This document shows positions 22,921 to 30,120 of a stretch of 32,481 bases of DNA, one piece after another. A program made the position numbers and the translations under genes. The stretch spans positions 62,535 through 95,015 of the forward strand of contig MHGA01000027.1 in NCBI GenBank assembly GCA_001804415.1, read 5' to 3'. Source of the DNA: Candidatus Aquivivens invisus. GTDB lineage: Bacteria > Omnitrophota > Gorgyraeia > Aquiviventales > Aquiviventaceae. A model generated the notes under the pieces. It was not told the DNA's origin. It did no database searches and worked only from the letters and a program-made list of their open reading frames with translations. Every line of letters begins with the position of its first letter. Position 1 is the first letter of the stretch.

Positions 22921-24990
22921 TCATCTCAGGTGAGCCGCGAAGCGCTCGACGAGCGCCTGACCGATACGATGGTGGACGTCGTCAGCCTCATCCGCGGTGA
23001 GGGTGCGCGCAGGGTCACGGTATTCGATGGAGAAGGTAAGGCTGTAGGTGTTCGGAGGGAGCTGCCGGCCGGTGTAGCGGTCGATCAGCTCCACCCGCTG
23101 GGCCATCGCTCCCCCGACCTCGCGGATCGTGGAGGCGACCTGATCACAAGCGATCGCGTTGTCGACGACCAATGACAGATCCCGTTTCACCGGGGGAAAC
23201 GGAGAGGGCGCGACCGCCGACTCGAGGGCCCGCTGGGCTTGCAGCAACGAGGTCACATCCAACTCAGCGAGCCACACGGCGTCGTCAAGATCCCAGGCAG
23301 AAGCCGCCTGGCGCGAGAGTCGCCCGATCGCCCCCACCGCGCGGCTCTTCAGGAACACGCGAGCGGCCTCTGCTGGATCGGCCCATGAGACGTCGGCAGC
23401 CCGGCAGGTGGCCGGTTGACCACAGAGCCGTTGGATGAGCGCGTCCACGAGCCCCTTAAGCCGGAAGAAATCGCAGGTCTCTTTTGTCCGCCAATCTCGG
23501 CTCCACGCGCCGGCGAGGGCTATCCCAAGCGAGGCGCGCTCGTGCGCAACCGTCCCGGCCTGTACCACAGACCCCAGTTCAAAGATCCGCACCCCCTGAG
23601 CGCCTTGCGAAAGATTGCGATGGATGGCGCGCAGCAATCCCATGATCATCGATGGCCGCACGAACGCGTAGTCCTGGCTGAGGGGGTTGGTGACTCGCAG
23701 TGCCTCGCCGGCAGTCCACCCGCAGCGAGACAGCTCCATCTCGGAGACCAGCGACCAGGTGACCGTTTCCATCAATCCGAGGCTTGCGCCCAGACACCGA
23801 ATTGACTGCAGGTTCCGATAGAGGGGGCTCTGGGCGTCTCGGGAGGCGGGCATGATGGCCGCCGGAAGGGTGGCAGGAATGCGCTCGTAGCCGATGAGGC
23901 GGGCCAGCTCCTCGAAACAGTCCACGTCGTGGATCAGATCGCGTCGAAACGACGGTGGGACCACACGCAGCAAGGGACTGGACTCCGAGGAACTCACCCG
24001 GCAGCCAAGGCGCGCCAACGAGGAACGGATCTGCGCCGGCGAGAGCGGCAGCCCGAGCCACCGGCTGGCCAGAGACGCATCGACCACAATAGCCGGCTTT
24101 ACCAGGGGCTTTGCGCCCACATCGCGGCACGCCTGCTCCGCTGCGCCGGCCAGCCGACAGATGAGCGAGGCCGCGCGGGCCGAGGCCGTTTCCACGCCAA
24201 CCTGATCGACCCCTCGCTCAAACCGGTAGGACGACTCGCTCGCCAGCCCCAACGCCCTGGATGTCCGCCGGACGATCACCGGATCAAACCATGCGCTTTC
24301 GAGCAGGACCGCCGTCGTCCTCGGCGTCACTTCACTGCCCACCCCGCCCATCACCCCCGCGACCGCCACCGCCCTTGCGGCATCCGCGATCACCAACACG
24401 TCAGGGGAGAGCGTGCGCGCGACCCCGTCGAGCGTCGTCATCGCTTCCTTCGGCTTGGCGCGGCGCACGAGGATGACTCCCTGCGCGAGCCGGTCGAAGT
24501 CAAACGCGTGCAGGGGTTGCCCGGATTCCAGCAGGACGTAGTTGGTGATATCCACGACGTTGTTGATCGGGCGGATGCCGCAGGCCAACAGCCGACGCTG
24601 CATCCACGACGGTGACGGCCCAATCGTCACGCCCGCGAGGAGCCGCCCGATGTACCGGCGGCATCCCTTTCGGTCCTCAATCCGAATGCGGAGTGCGGAG
24701 TGCGGAGTGCGGAGTGTAGGACGGGTTCTCGCTTGTCGCTTGTCGCTTGTCGCTTGTCGCTGCGGAAGTTTGATGCGCTGCCCGGTCATCGCCGCCACCT
24801 CCCGCGCGATCCCGATGATCGAGAGGCAATCGGCGCGGTTGGGCGTGATTTCGATGTCGAACACCGCCTGGCCATTCACCATGGCGATACCGGTCACTTC
24901 CAGCCCCGCCATCGTCAGCCGGTCCGCGAGCGTCTCCGGTTTAAGCCGGATCGCCACGTAGTCCTTCAGCCACTCGAGAGGAACTTTCAT
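22921..24990 (-). CDS. pheT: Phenylalanyl-tRNA synthetase beta subunit lacking the EMAP-like tRNA-binding domain
   Basis: The ATG at 24990 starts MKVPLEWLKDYV, the usual PheT N-terminus. The longer ORF-track version overlaps pheS. The protein has 689 residues, about 100 fewer than typical. TMAGLEVTGIAMVNG passes almost directly to FDIEITPNRADCLSIIGIAREV, so the B2 OB-fold (tRNA_bind) insert is absent. The B3/B4 editing module (from RYIGRLLAGVTIGPSPSWMQRRL), B5, the synthetase-like domain and the C-terminal anticodon-binding FDX-ACB domain (PPVKRDLSLVVDN) are present. Residues 78-101 are encoded by heptamer repeats. It pairs with PheS 13 bp upstream to charge tRNA-Phe and edits Tyr-tRNA-Phe. 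Confidence 0.95.
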   Translation of the reverse strand: MKVPLEWLKDYVAIRLKPETLADRLTMAGLEVTGIAMVNGQAVFDIEITPNRADCLSIIGIAREVAAMTGQRIKLPQRQATSDKRQARTRPTLRTPHSALRIRIEDRKGCRRYIGRLLAGVTIGPSPSWMQRRLLACGIRPINNVVDITNYVLLESGQPLHAFDFDRLAQGVILVRRAKPKEAMTTLDGVARTLSPDVLVIADAARAVAVAGVMGGVGSEVTPRTTAVLLESAWFDPVIVRRTSRALGLASESSYRFERGVDQVGVETASARAASLICRLAGAAEQACRDVGAKPLVKPAIVVDASLASRWLGLPLSPAQIRSSLARLGCRVSSSESSPLLRVVPPSFRRDLIHDVDCFEELARLIGYERIPATLPAAIMPASRDAQSPLYRNLQSIRCLGASLGLMETVTWSLVSEMELSRCGWTAGEALRVTNPLSQDYAFVRPSMIMGLLRAIHRNLSQGAQGVRIFELGSVVQAGTVAHERASLGIALAGAWSRDWRTKETCDFFRLKGLVDALIQRLCGQPATCRAADVSWADPAEAARVFLKSRAVGAIGRLSRQAASAWDLDDAVWLAELDVTSLLQAQRALESAVAPSPFPPVKRDLSLVVDNAIACDQVASTIREVGGAMAQRVELIDRYTGRQLPPNTYSLTFSIEYRDPARTLTADEADDVHHRIGQALVERFAAHLR
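24688..24757 (-). repeat. In-frame heptamer element inside pheT: 4 x GCGGAGT, spacer, 4 x CGCTTGT
   Basis: Four perfect GCGGAGT units (24688-24715) and four perfect CGCTTGT units (24730-24757) are separated by 14 nt. The arms share the GCG/CGC core in opposite orientation but are otherwise poorly complementary. The element encodes RQATSDKRQA...TPHSALRIR in the normally variable linker before the B3 domain. Confidence 0.95.
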
Positions 24991-25003
24991 CGTCGGGAAT
25001 TGG

Positions 25004-26050
25004 TCAGAATTGCTCCAGAAACCGCAAATCGTTCTCGAAGAAGAGGCGGATGTCGGTGATGCCGTACTTGAGCATTGCGATCCGTTCGACGCCCATGCCA
25101 AAAGCGAATCCTTGGACTTTCACCGCGTCGTAACCGGCGGCCTTGAAGACGTTGGGATGCACCATCCCGCATCCAAGAATCTCCAGCCACCCTTTCCTGC
25201 CGCAGGTCGAGCAGCCTTGACCTCGACAGGCCGTGCAGGCGATGTCGACCTCGGCAGAGGGTTCGGTGAACGGGAAGAAGTGGGGACGGAACCGAACCTT
25301 TGTGGCAGGCCCAAAAAATCGCTCAACGAACGCGGTCAGGGTCCCTTTGAGATCGGAGAAATTCGCGCGCTCATCGACGACGAGCCCTTCCACCTGATGG
25401 AACATGAAGCTGTGGCTGGCATCGAGGGGGTCTGGACGAAACACCGCGCCTGGGACGAGGATGCGCAGCGGCGGCTTGCGGCGCTGCATCACGCGCACCT
25501 GCACCGGCGAGGTGTGGCTGCGCAATAGCAACCGACCGCGCCTCGGCTCAGGACTTCTGGAGTCGACGAAAAAGGTGTCAAACGACTCGCGCGACGGATG
25601 GCTGGCGGGAATGTTGAGCGCATCAAAATTGTACCACTCGTATTCCAGCTCGGGCCCCTCGATGATCTCAAACCCCATCGGCACGAAGAGCGAAAGGATC
25701 GCCTCCATCGTCTGGGTGATCGGATGCAAGCGACCGCGAGGCACCGCGCTGCCAGGCAAGGTCACGTCAAGCGCGGAAGCCACCGGCTGAGTCCGGAAGG
25801 CGTGTTGCCGAGCGGTGAGCCGCGCTTCAAAGCTCTCTTTGAGCGTATTGAGCGCTTTGCCGACGAGCCCCCGCTGATCCGGCGGGAGTTCGGGCAGGCG
25901 CTTGAGGTGCTCTGCGACGACGCTTTTGCGCCCAAGATACTTGGCGCGAAGGGCGTCGAGCTCTTGGGCACCTCGGAGGGCTTGCAGGTCTTTCCCGAAT
26001 GCGTCTTCCAGGAGATTGAGCGTCTGCTGAAGTTGGGCGGGATCGATCAT
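25004..26050 (-). CDS. pheS: Phenylalanyl-tRNA synthetase alpha subunit
   Basis: From the ATG at 26050 (MIDPAQLQQTLN) the protein has 348 residues, the usual size. An N-terminal coiled coil is followed by the class II core: motif 1 near ITQTMEAILSLFVPMGFEIIEGPELE, motif 2 at RILVPGAVFRPDPLDASHSFMFHQVEG and motif 3 at GFAFGMGVERIAMLKYGI. The CxxC-type CTACRGQGCSTCGRKGWLEILGCGMVHPNV insert is a known zinc-ribbon variant. The GTG at 26065 is an alternative start; neither has a strong Shine-Dalgarno. It lies between rplT and pheT in the conserved thrS-infC-rpmI-rplT-pheST order. Confidence 0.96.
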   Translation of the reverse strand: MIDPAQLQQTLNLLEDAFGKDLQALRGAQELDALRAKYLGRKSVVAEHLKRLPELPPDQRGLVGKALNTLKESFEARLTARQHAFRTQPVASALDVTLPGSAVPRGRLHPITQTMEAILSLFVPMGFEIIEGPELEYEWYNFDALNIPASHPSRESFDTFFVDSRSPEPRRGRLLLRSHTSPVQVRVMQRRKPPLRILVPGAVFRPDPLDASHSFMFHQVEGLVVDERANFSDLKGTLTAFVERFFGPATKVRFRPHFFPFTEPSAEVDIACTACRGQGCSTCGRKGWLEILGCGMVHPNVFKAAGYDAVKVQGFAFGMGVERIAMLKYGITDIRLFFENDLRFLEQF

Positions 26051-26071
26051 CGCGAGGGGTACCACTGCCGG

Positions 26072-26476
26072 TCAGGCTGGAGCCATCGCCCCCGCATTGG
26101 CAGGCGAACGAGACGTCCCGCCGACCTCGCGGCCGAGCGCCGTGGAAGCCACGCGGTCAAAGGCGGCCGGGTCATGAATCGCCAGCTCGGCGAGTTGCTG
26201 GCGGTTAAGGACGATGTTCGCCCGACGGGTCGCGGCCATCAACTGCCCGTAGGTCAGCCCGCGCGCTCTCGCCGCCGCGTTCACCCGCACGACCCAGAGG
26301 GAGCGGAACGACCGCTTCTTCGCCTTGCGGTCGCGGGTGGCATACGCCATCGCGCGCATGACGGTCTCGCGCACGCTGGAGATGTGCGTGCGGCGAGCCC
26401 CGCGGTAGCCCTTGGCCTTCGCCAACAGCCGCTTGCGCCGCCTGCGGGAGGCCACCTGCCATTTGACACGCGCCAT
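26072..26476 (-). CDS. rplT: 50S ribosomal protein L20
   Basis: The 134-residue protein begins MARVKWQVASRRRRKRLLAKAKGYRGARRTHI and contains RVNAAARARGLTYGQLMAATRRANIVLNRQQLAELA, unmistakable L20. It is an early assembly protein binding 23S rRNA and in several bacteria represses its own operon. The C-terminus is about 15 residues longer than typical (GTSRSPANAGAMAPA). Its junction with rpmI upstream holds an octamer inverted-array element rather than a usual short spacer. Confidence 0.97.
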   Translation of the reverse strand: MARVKWQVASRRRRKRLLAKAKGYRGARRTHISSVRETVMRAMAYATRDRKAKKRSFRSLWVVRVNAAARARGLTYGQLMAATRRANIVLNRQQLAELAIHDPAAFDRVASTALGREVGGTSRSPANAGAMAPA

Positions 26477-26490
26477 GTTTGAACTCCTCT

Positions 26491-26563
26491 GGTTTACGTG
26501 TTTGCGGGTTAGCGGGTTTGCGCGTTCAACGCGCTCACTCGCAAACTCGCCAACCCGCTAACG
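26491..26563 (-). repeat. Octamer inverted-array element: 4 x GGTTNGCG, 9-nt loop, 4 x CGCNNACN
   Basis: GGTTTACG, TGTTTGCG, GGTTAGCG and GGTTTGCG (26491-26522), a 9-nt loop, then CGCTCACT, CGCAAACT, CGCCAACC and CGCTAACG (26532-26563). Unit pairs match at 5-6 of 8 positions, with mismatches recurring at unit positions 1 and 5. It has the same 4+4 design as the heptamer elements but a period of 8. It fills the rpmI-rplT junction. Confidence 0.92.
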
Positions 26564-26572
26564 TCTTTATGT

Positions 26573-26770
26573 CTACCCGTAGGGCAGCAGCTGCCGTAAT
26601 TTCTTCGCCAGGGACCGCGGGGCTTCCGTCTGACGGCGCAGCCGACGCATCTTCCTCGCCGGCTTGCGTCTCAGCAGATGTCGTCGTCCCGATTGGAAAC
26701 GGCGCAGTTTCCCGCCGGCGGTGATCCGAATGCGGCGCGCAGTGCCTTTATGCGTTTTGAGCTTCGGCAT
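26573..26770 (-). CDS. rpmI: 50S ribosomal protein L35
   Basis: The 65-residue basic protein starts MPKLKTHKGTARRIRITAGGKLRRFQSGRRHLL, the standard L35 pattern, and has normal length. It begins 2 bp after the infC stop and is translated from the same mRNA. It is a late-assembly component of the large subunit. Confidence 0.97.
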   Translation of the reverse strand: MPKLKTHKGTARRIRITAGGKLRRFQSGRRHLLRRKPARKMRRLRRQTEAPRSLAKKLRQLLPYG

Positions 26771-26772
26771 GG

Positions 26773-27426
26773 TTAGGCGCTCCCTGATTCAGGACCTTTG
26801 GCCTGGACCTCGACGCTGGGTGGCGGCGCGGACGATTGCGGCGCCTGCGCCGACGCAGATTTGCCGGCCGCACCCGGCTGGGCTTTCTTCGCTGCCCCCG
26901 CCGCGCGCCTCAGGGCTTCGTGATCTGGCACGAATACCATCGTCATAAACCGACCCTCCAGGATGGGGGTTCGCTCCACTTTCGCGGTGGCCGTCAGGTC
27001 CGTCACCAAGCGAGCCAAGATTCGACGTCCCAGCTCAGCGTGACTCAGCTCCCGGCCTCGAAACACCACCGTGACCTTCGCGTTGTCTCCGCGGGCCAGG
27101 AATCGCTTCAGGCGCATGAGCTTGACCTGATAATCGTGCGCTTCGATATGCGGCTTGAACTTGACTTCCTTGAGCCTGGGGAGATGGTGCTTGCGCCTCG
27201 CCTCGCGTTCCCGACGCTGTTCCTCGTACCGGAACTTGTTGAAATCCAGAAACCGGCACACGGGGGGGCTGACATTGGGCGCCACCTCCACGAGATCCAG
27301 CCCGCGCTCCCGAGCCATCCGCAGGGCATCCTGCGGCGTCATCACCCCCAACTGTTCGCCGTCTTCCGCGATGACGCGGATCTGGCTGATGCGAATCCGT
27401 TCATTCACCCGCCACTGTCGTTCGAT
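26773..27426 (-). CDS. infC: Translation initiation factor IF-3, AUC start codon
   Basis: The ORF track begins at a GTG (27408), but an in-frame ATC at 27426 has a perfect AAGGAGG exactly 7 nt upstream and adds (M)ERQWR, restoring the family pattern xxRVNERIR. infC genes characteristically use AUU or AUC, which IF-3 itself discriminates against, giving autoregulation. The 217-residue protein has the N-domain (RVIAEDGEQLGVMTPQDALRMARERGLDLVEVAPNVSPPVCRFLDFNKFRYE), the linker, and the C-domain (KVKFKPHI-like VKFKPHIEAHDYQVKLMRLKRFLARGDNAKVTVVFRGRE). A Ala/Pro/Ser-rich tail of about 45 residues is extra. It prevents premature subunit joining and checks initiator tRNA. Confidence 0.96.
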   Translation of the reverse strand: MERQWRVNERIRISQIRVIAEDGEQLGVMTPQDALRMARERGLDLVEVAPNVSPPVCRFLDFNKFRYEEQRREREARRKHHLPRLKEVKFKPHIEAHDYQVKLMRLKRFLARGDNAKVTVVFRGRELSHAELGRRILARLVTDLTATAKVERTPILEGRFMTMVFVPDHEALRRAAGAAKKAQPGAAGKSASAQAPQSSAPPPSVEVQAKGPESGSA

Positions 27427-27443
27427 CGTCGTGCCTCCTTCTG

Positions 27444-29204
27444 TTACGTCGTGCCTCCGATGGCAGCTTCCTTGCTCAGCCGATCAATCGCCTGGTTGAT
27501 CGACATGGCTCCCACATCGCCGTCTCGGCGATGGCGCACCGCGACCGTCTGCTGCGTGGCCTCCCGCGCGCCGACCACAAGCATGTACGGAATCTTGGCC
27601 AGCTGCGCGTCGCGGATCTTCGCCTGCATCTTCTCATTACGGGTATCGACGTCAACACGCAACCCGGCCTCGCGCAACCGCGCAGCGAGTGGCTGCGCAT
27701 ACGCGCCTTGTTGGTCGGTCAAGGGAATGACCACGGCCTGCACGGGCGAGAGCCACATGGGCAAGGCGCCTGCGTAGTGCTCGAGCAGCATGCCGAAGAA
27801 ACGCTCGAAGCTCCCCAACAACGCCCGATGGAGCATGACCACGCGATGTGGCTTGCCGTCTTGCCCGACATACGTCAGGTCAAAACGTTCCGGCAGGGCG
27901 AAGTCGCATTGGATCGTGCCGCACTGCCAGCTGCGCCCGAGCGCATCGTTGATCTTCAGGTCGATCTTCGGGCCGTAGAACGCCCCTTCCCCTTCGCGCA
28001 CCACATACGGGATCTGCTTGGCCTCCAAGGCGCGGCGGAGGGCGTCCTGCGCGTGCTCCCAGGACGAGGGCGTGCCGATGAATTTCTCCGGGCGGGTGGA
28101 GAGCTCGACCTCGTACTCGGCAAACCCAAACGCCCGCAAGACCTCGAAGGCGAAATCCAAAATCTCGTTGATCTCCTCCACGAGTTGATCTTCCCGCAGG
28201 AAGATATGAGCGTCGTCTTGGGTGAACCCGCGCACGCGCAGCAGACCGTGGAGCACGCCGGACTTCTCGTTGCGATACACCGTGCCCAACTCGAACAACC
28301 GGATCGGCAGCTCCCGGTAGCTGTGGAGGCCCGAGGCGAAGATCAGGATATGCCCCGGACAATTCATCGGCTTGATCCCGTAGGGCAGCTTCTCCGCTTC
28401 AAACAGGAACATGTAGTCCTGGTAGTACTCGAGGTGCCCGGAGCGCCTCCAGATGTCGGTCCGGAAGATATGCGGGGTGCCGACCGGCTGATAGCCGCGC
28501 GCCAGGTGGACGCTGCGAATGTAATCTTCAATGATCCATCGCACCCGCGCGCCTTTGGGGTGGTAGAACACCACCCCGGGCCCGGCGAGCTCTTCAAAGC
28601 TGAACAATCCCAATTCCCTGCCCAGCTTGCGGTGATCCCGCCGCTTGGCCTCTTCGAGCCGCTGCAGATGCGCCTCCAGGTCCTTCGCGTGGAAATACGC
28701 CGTCCCGTAGATGCGCTGCAGCTGGGGATTGTGCTCGTCCCCTCGCCAGTACGCGCCGGCGAGGGCCAGCAGCTTGAACGCCGTCACCTCACCTGTCGAG
28801 GCGACATGGGGGCCTTCGCATAAATCCACGAATTCCCCGTCGGTGTAGAGCGACACTTGGGTATCCGCGATGCCCTCGATCAGCTCGACCTTAAACCGTT
28901 CGCCTTGTTGAGCGAACCGCGTGAGTGCTTCGGATTTCGTCATGAACGACTGCTGAAACGGGTGGTGCTCGTGGATGATCTTGGCCATCTCGGCCTCGAC
29001 CTTCGGCAGATCCTCCTCCGTCAGCTTCATCGGCAGATCGAGGTCGTAATAGAACCCGTCCTCAATCGGCGGCCCGATGGCGAGTTTCACCTGCGGGTAG
29101 AGCCGCTTGACCGCCTGCGCCATGACATGCGCCGCGCTATGCCGCAAGGCGAAGAGCTTCTCGTCTTGCTGCTTGAGCGCTTCCTTGCTTCCTGCGTGTC
29201 CCAT
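27444..29204 (-). CDS. thrS: Threonyl-tRNA synthetase without TGS domain
   Basis: The ATG at 29204 gives 586 residues. The ORF-track start (29315) runs into tRNA-Val. The protein begins about 15 residues before LRHSAAHVMAQAVKRLYP, the start of the N2 editing domain, so the N-terminal TGS domain of the E. coli enzyme (about 60 residues) is missing. The editing-site HSAAH and DLCEGPHV motifs, class II motif 2 (YRNEKSGVLHGLLRVRGFTQDDAHIF), the zinc-site Cys in MNCPGHILIF, motif 3 (HRALLGSFERFFGMLLEHY) and the anticodon-binding domain (VQAVVIPLTDQQGAYAQPLAARL) are intact. The Shine-Dalgarno (GGGAG) is unusually far from the ATG. A strong hairpin separates it from tRNA-Val. Confidence 0.96.
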   Translation of the reverse strand: MGHAGSKEALKQQDEKLFALRHSAAHVMAQAVKRLYPQVKLAIGPPIEDGFYYDLDLPMKLTEEDLPKVEAEMAKIIHEHHPFQQSFMTKSEALTRFAQQGERFKVELIEGIADTQVSLYTDGEFVDLCEGPHVASTGEVTAFKLLALAGAYWRGDEHNPQLQRIYGTAYFHAKDLEAHLQRLEEAKRRDHRKLGRELGLFSFEELAGPGVVFYHPKGARVRWIIEDYIRSVHLARGYQPVGTPHIFRTDIWRRSGHLEYYQDYMFLFEAEKLPYGIKPMNCPGHILIFASGLHSYRELPIRLFELGTVYRNEKSGVLHGLLRVRGFTQDDAHIFLREDQLVEEINEILDFAFEVLRAFGFAEYEVELSTRPEKFIGTPSSWEHAQDALRRALEAKQIPYVVREGEGAFYGPKIDLKINDALGRSWQCGTIQCDFALPERFDLTYVGQDGKPHRVVMLHRALLGSFERFFGMLLEHYAGALPMWLSPVQAVVIPLTDQQGAYAQPLAARLREAGLRVDVDTRNEKMQAKIRDAQLAKIPYMLVVGAREATQQTVAVRHRRDGDVGAMSINQAIDRLSKEAAIGGTT

Positions 29205-29237
29205 GAATTTATCGGTACTCCCTCGCGTGCGCTCGGG

Positions 29238-29274
29238 ATGCTTTGGCCGTCCCCTGAAACGGCGGCCAAAGCAT
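29238..29274 (-). promoter_or_regulatory. 12-bp perfect hairpin between tRNA-Val and thrS
   Basis: ATGCTTTGGCCG and CGGCCAAAGCAT pair perfectly around a 13-nt loop. The 5' arm on the minus strand begins at the discriminator position of tRNA-Val and the 3' arm ends about 30 nt before the thrS ATG. There is no U-tract. It could be a processing signal separating the tRNA from the thrS mRNA, or a ThrRS leader control element. The T-box signature was not found. Confidence 0.7.
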
Positions 29275-29347
29275 GGGCGATAGAGGACTCGAACCTCTGA
29301 CCCCCACGATGTCAACGTGGTGCTCTAACCGACTGAGCTAATCGCCC
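29274..29347 (-). tRNA. tRNA-Val (GAC anticodon)
   Basis: The minus strand folds as a canonical cloverleaf: acceptor GGGCGAT/ATCGCCC, D-arm GCTC..GAGC, anticodon arm CCACG-TTGACAT-CGTGG with GAC, T-arm AGAGG-TTCGAGT-CCTCT, discriminator A. The CCA end is not encoded. Confidence 0.97.
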
Positions 29348-29375
29348 GTTTTAATTGTTCCATTCACACGCTGAG

Positions 29376-29463
29376 TGCCGGGGGTGGGAGTCGAACCCAC
29401 ATATCCCTTTCGGGACACAGGATTTTAAGTCCCGCGCGTCTCAGCCAATTGCGCCACCCCGGC
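29376..29463 (-). tRNA. tRNA-Leu (TAA anticodon)
   Basis: Acceptor GCCGGGG/CCCCGGC, anticodon loop CTTAAAA with TAA, and a long class II variable arm (GTCCCGAAAGGGAT) identify tRNA-Leu. T-arm GTGGG-TTCGACT-CCCAC, discriminator A, CCA not encoded. Confidence 0.97.
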
Positions 29464-29465
29464 GA

Positions 29466-29537
29466 AGGCGCGGATCGGAATCGAACCGATGTATAGAGGT
29501 TTTGCAGACCTCCGCCTTACCACTTGGCTACCGCGCC
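29466..29537 (-). tRNA. tRNA-Cys (GCA anticodon)
   Basis: Acceptor GGCGCGG/CCGCGCC, anticodon arm GAGGT-CTGCAAA-ACCTC with GCA, T-arm ATCGG-TTCGATT-CCGAT and the tRNA-Cys identity discriminator U. Only 2 nt separate it from tRNA-Leu. CCA is not encoded. Confidence 0.97.
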
Positions 29538-29652
29538 AGAGAGACAGTCCGCCCCTTGATGGAATCAGGAATGCGGCGAGCGCGCGCCCGCGGGGGCGCC
29601 GCCCCTGCGTGCTACTCGCCAACCACGGAACGCGTTACATCGCGGGGGAGGA

Positions 29653-30120
29653 TTAGATCTCGCCGTTCTCTTGGAAGGTGACCTGGCCGCCAACACGAAC
29701 TGTGTTGACGCCATCGGGATGGTTGCCGTCTTTGTCTTCCGCCAGCGGCTCGGTGGATTTGGCGGCCGGTGACAGCCCCGTCTTCACCTCATAGTCTCCG
29801 GCTGAGGCGCCGGCAGGGACCGGGCTGGCTGAGGAAGGGCATTTGAAGACCTCCAGATCGTCGAGATAATCCGGATAGAGCTCATCGAGGTTGTCCGGGT
29901 AGCGCTCGTTGTGGTCGTCCCGATAGGCCGACAGGGCGTAGAACATTTGCTTGAGGTTATTCTGGCATTTGGAGCGCCGCGCCTTCTCGCGCATCTTCAT
30001 CGCCCCTGGCGCGAGGAAGCCGATCAGGATCCCGATGATGGCGATCACCACCAACAACTCGATCAGGGTAAACGCGGAGCGGCGAGTCGGTTCCTGAAGA
30101 CGACGAAGTGCGTTGATCAT
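29653..30120 (-). CDS. Type IV pilin-like/pseudopilin (type II secretion G-like)
   Basis: The ATG at 30120 overlaps the coaB stop as ATGA. The 155-residue protein has a short basic leader [16 protein letters not shown], cleaved before F17, followed by [43 protein letters not shown]. The prepilin peptidase site thus has Ala rather than the usual Gly at -1, while Glu5 of the mature protein is kept. A short globular domain follows, with [24 protein letters not shown] and a terminal [16 protein letters not shown]. This resembles the H-x9-DG-type pseudopilins abundant in PVC bacteria. It is probably a minor pseudopilin of a secretion or pilus machine encoded elsewhere. Confidence 0.88.
   Translation of the reverse strand: MINALRRLQEPTRRSAFTLIELLVVIAIIGILIGFLAPGAMKMREKARRSKCQNNLKQMFYALSAYRDDHNERYPDNLDELYPDYLDDLEVFKCPSSASPVPAGASAGDYEVKTGLSPAAKSTEPLAEDKDGNHPDGVNTVRVGGQVTFQENGEI

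Noticed and set aside
29205-29274. T-box riboswitch upstream of thrS
   Set aside because: The conserved T-box sequence (AGGGTGGNACCGCG-like) and a terminator/antiterminator pair are absent, and the interval is too short.
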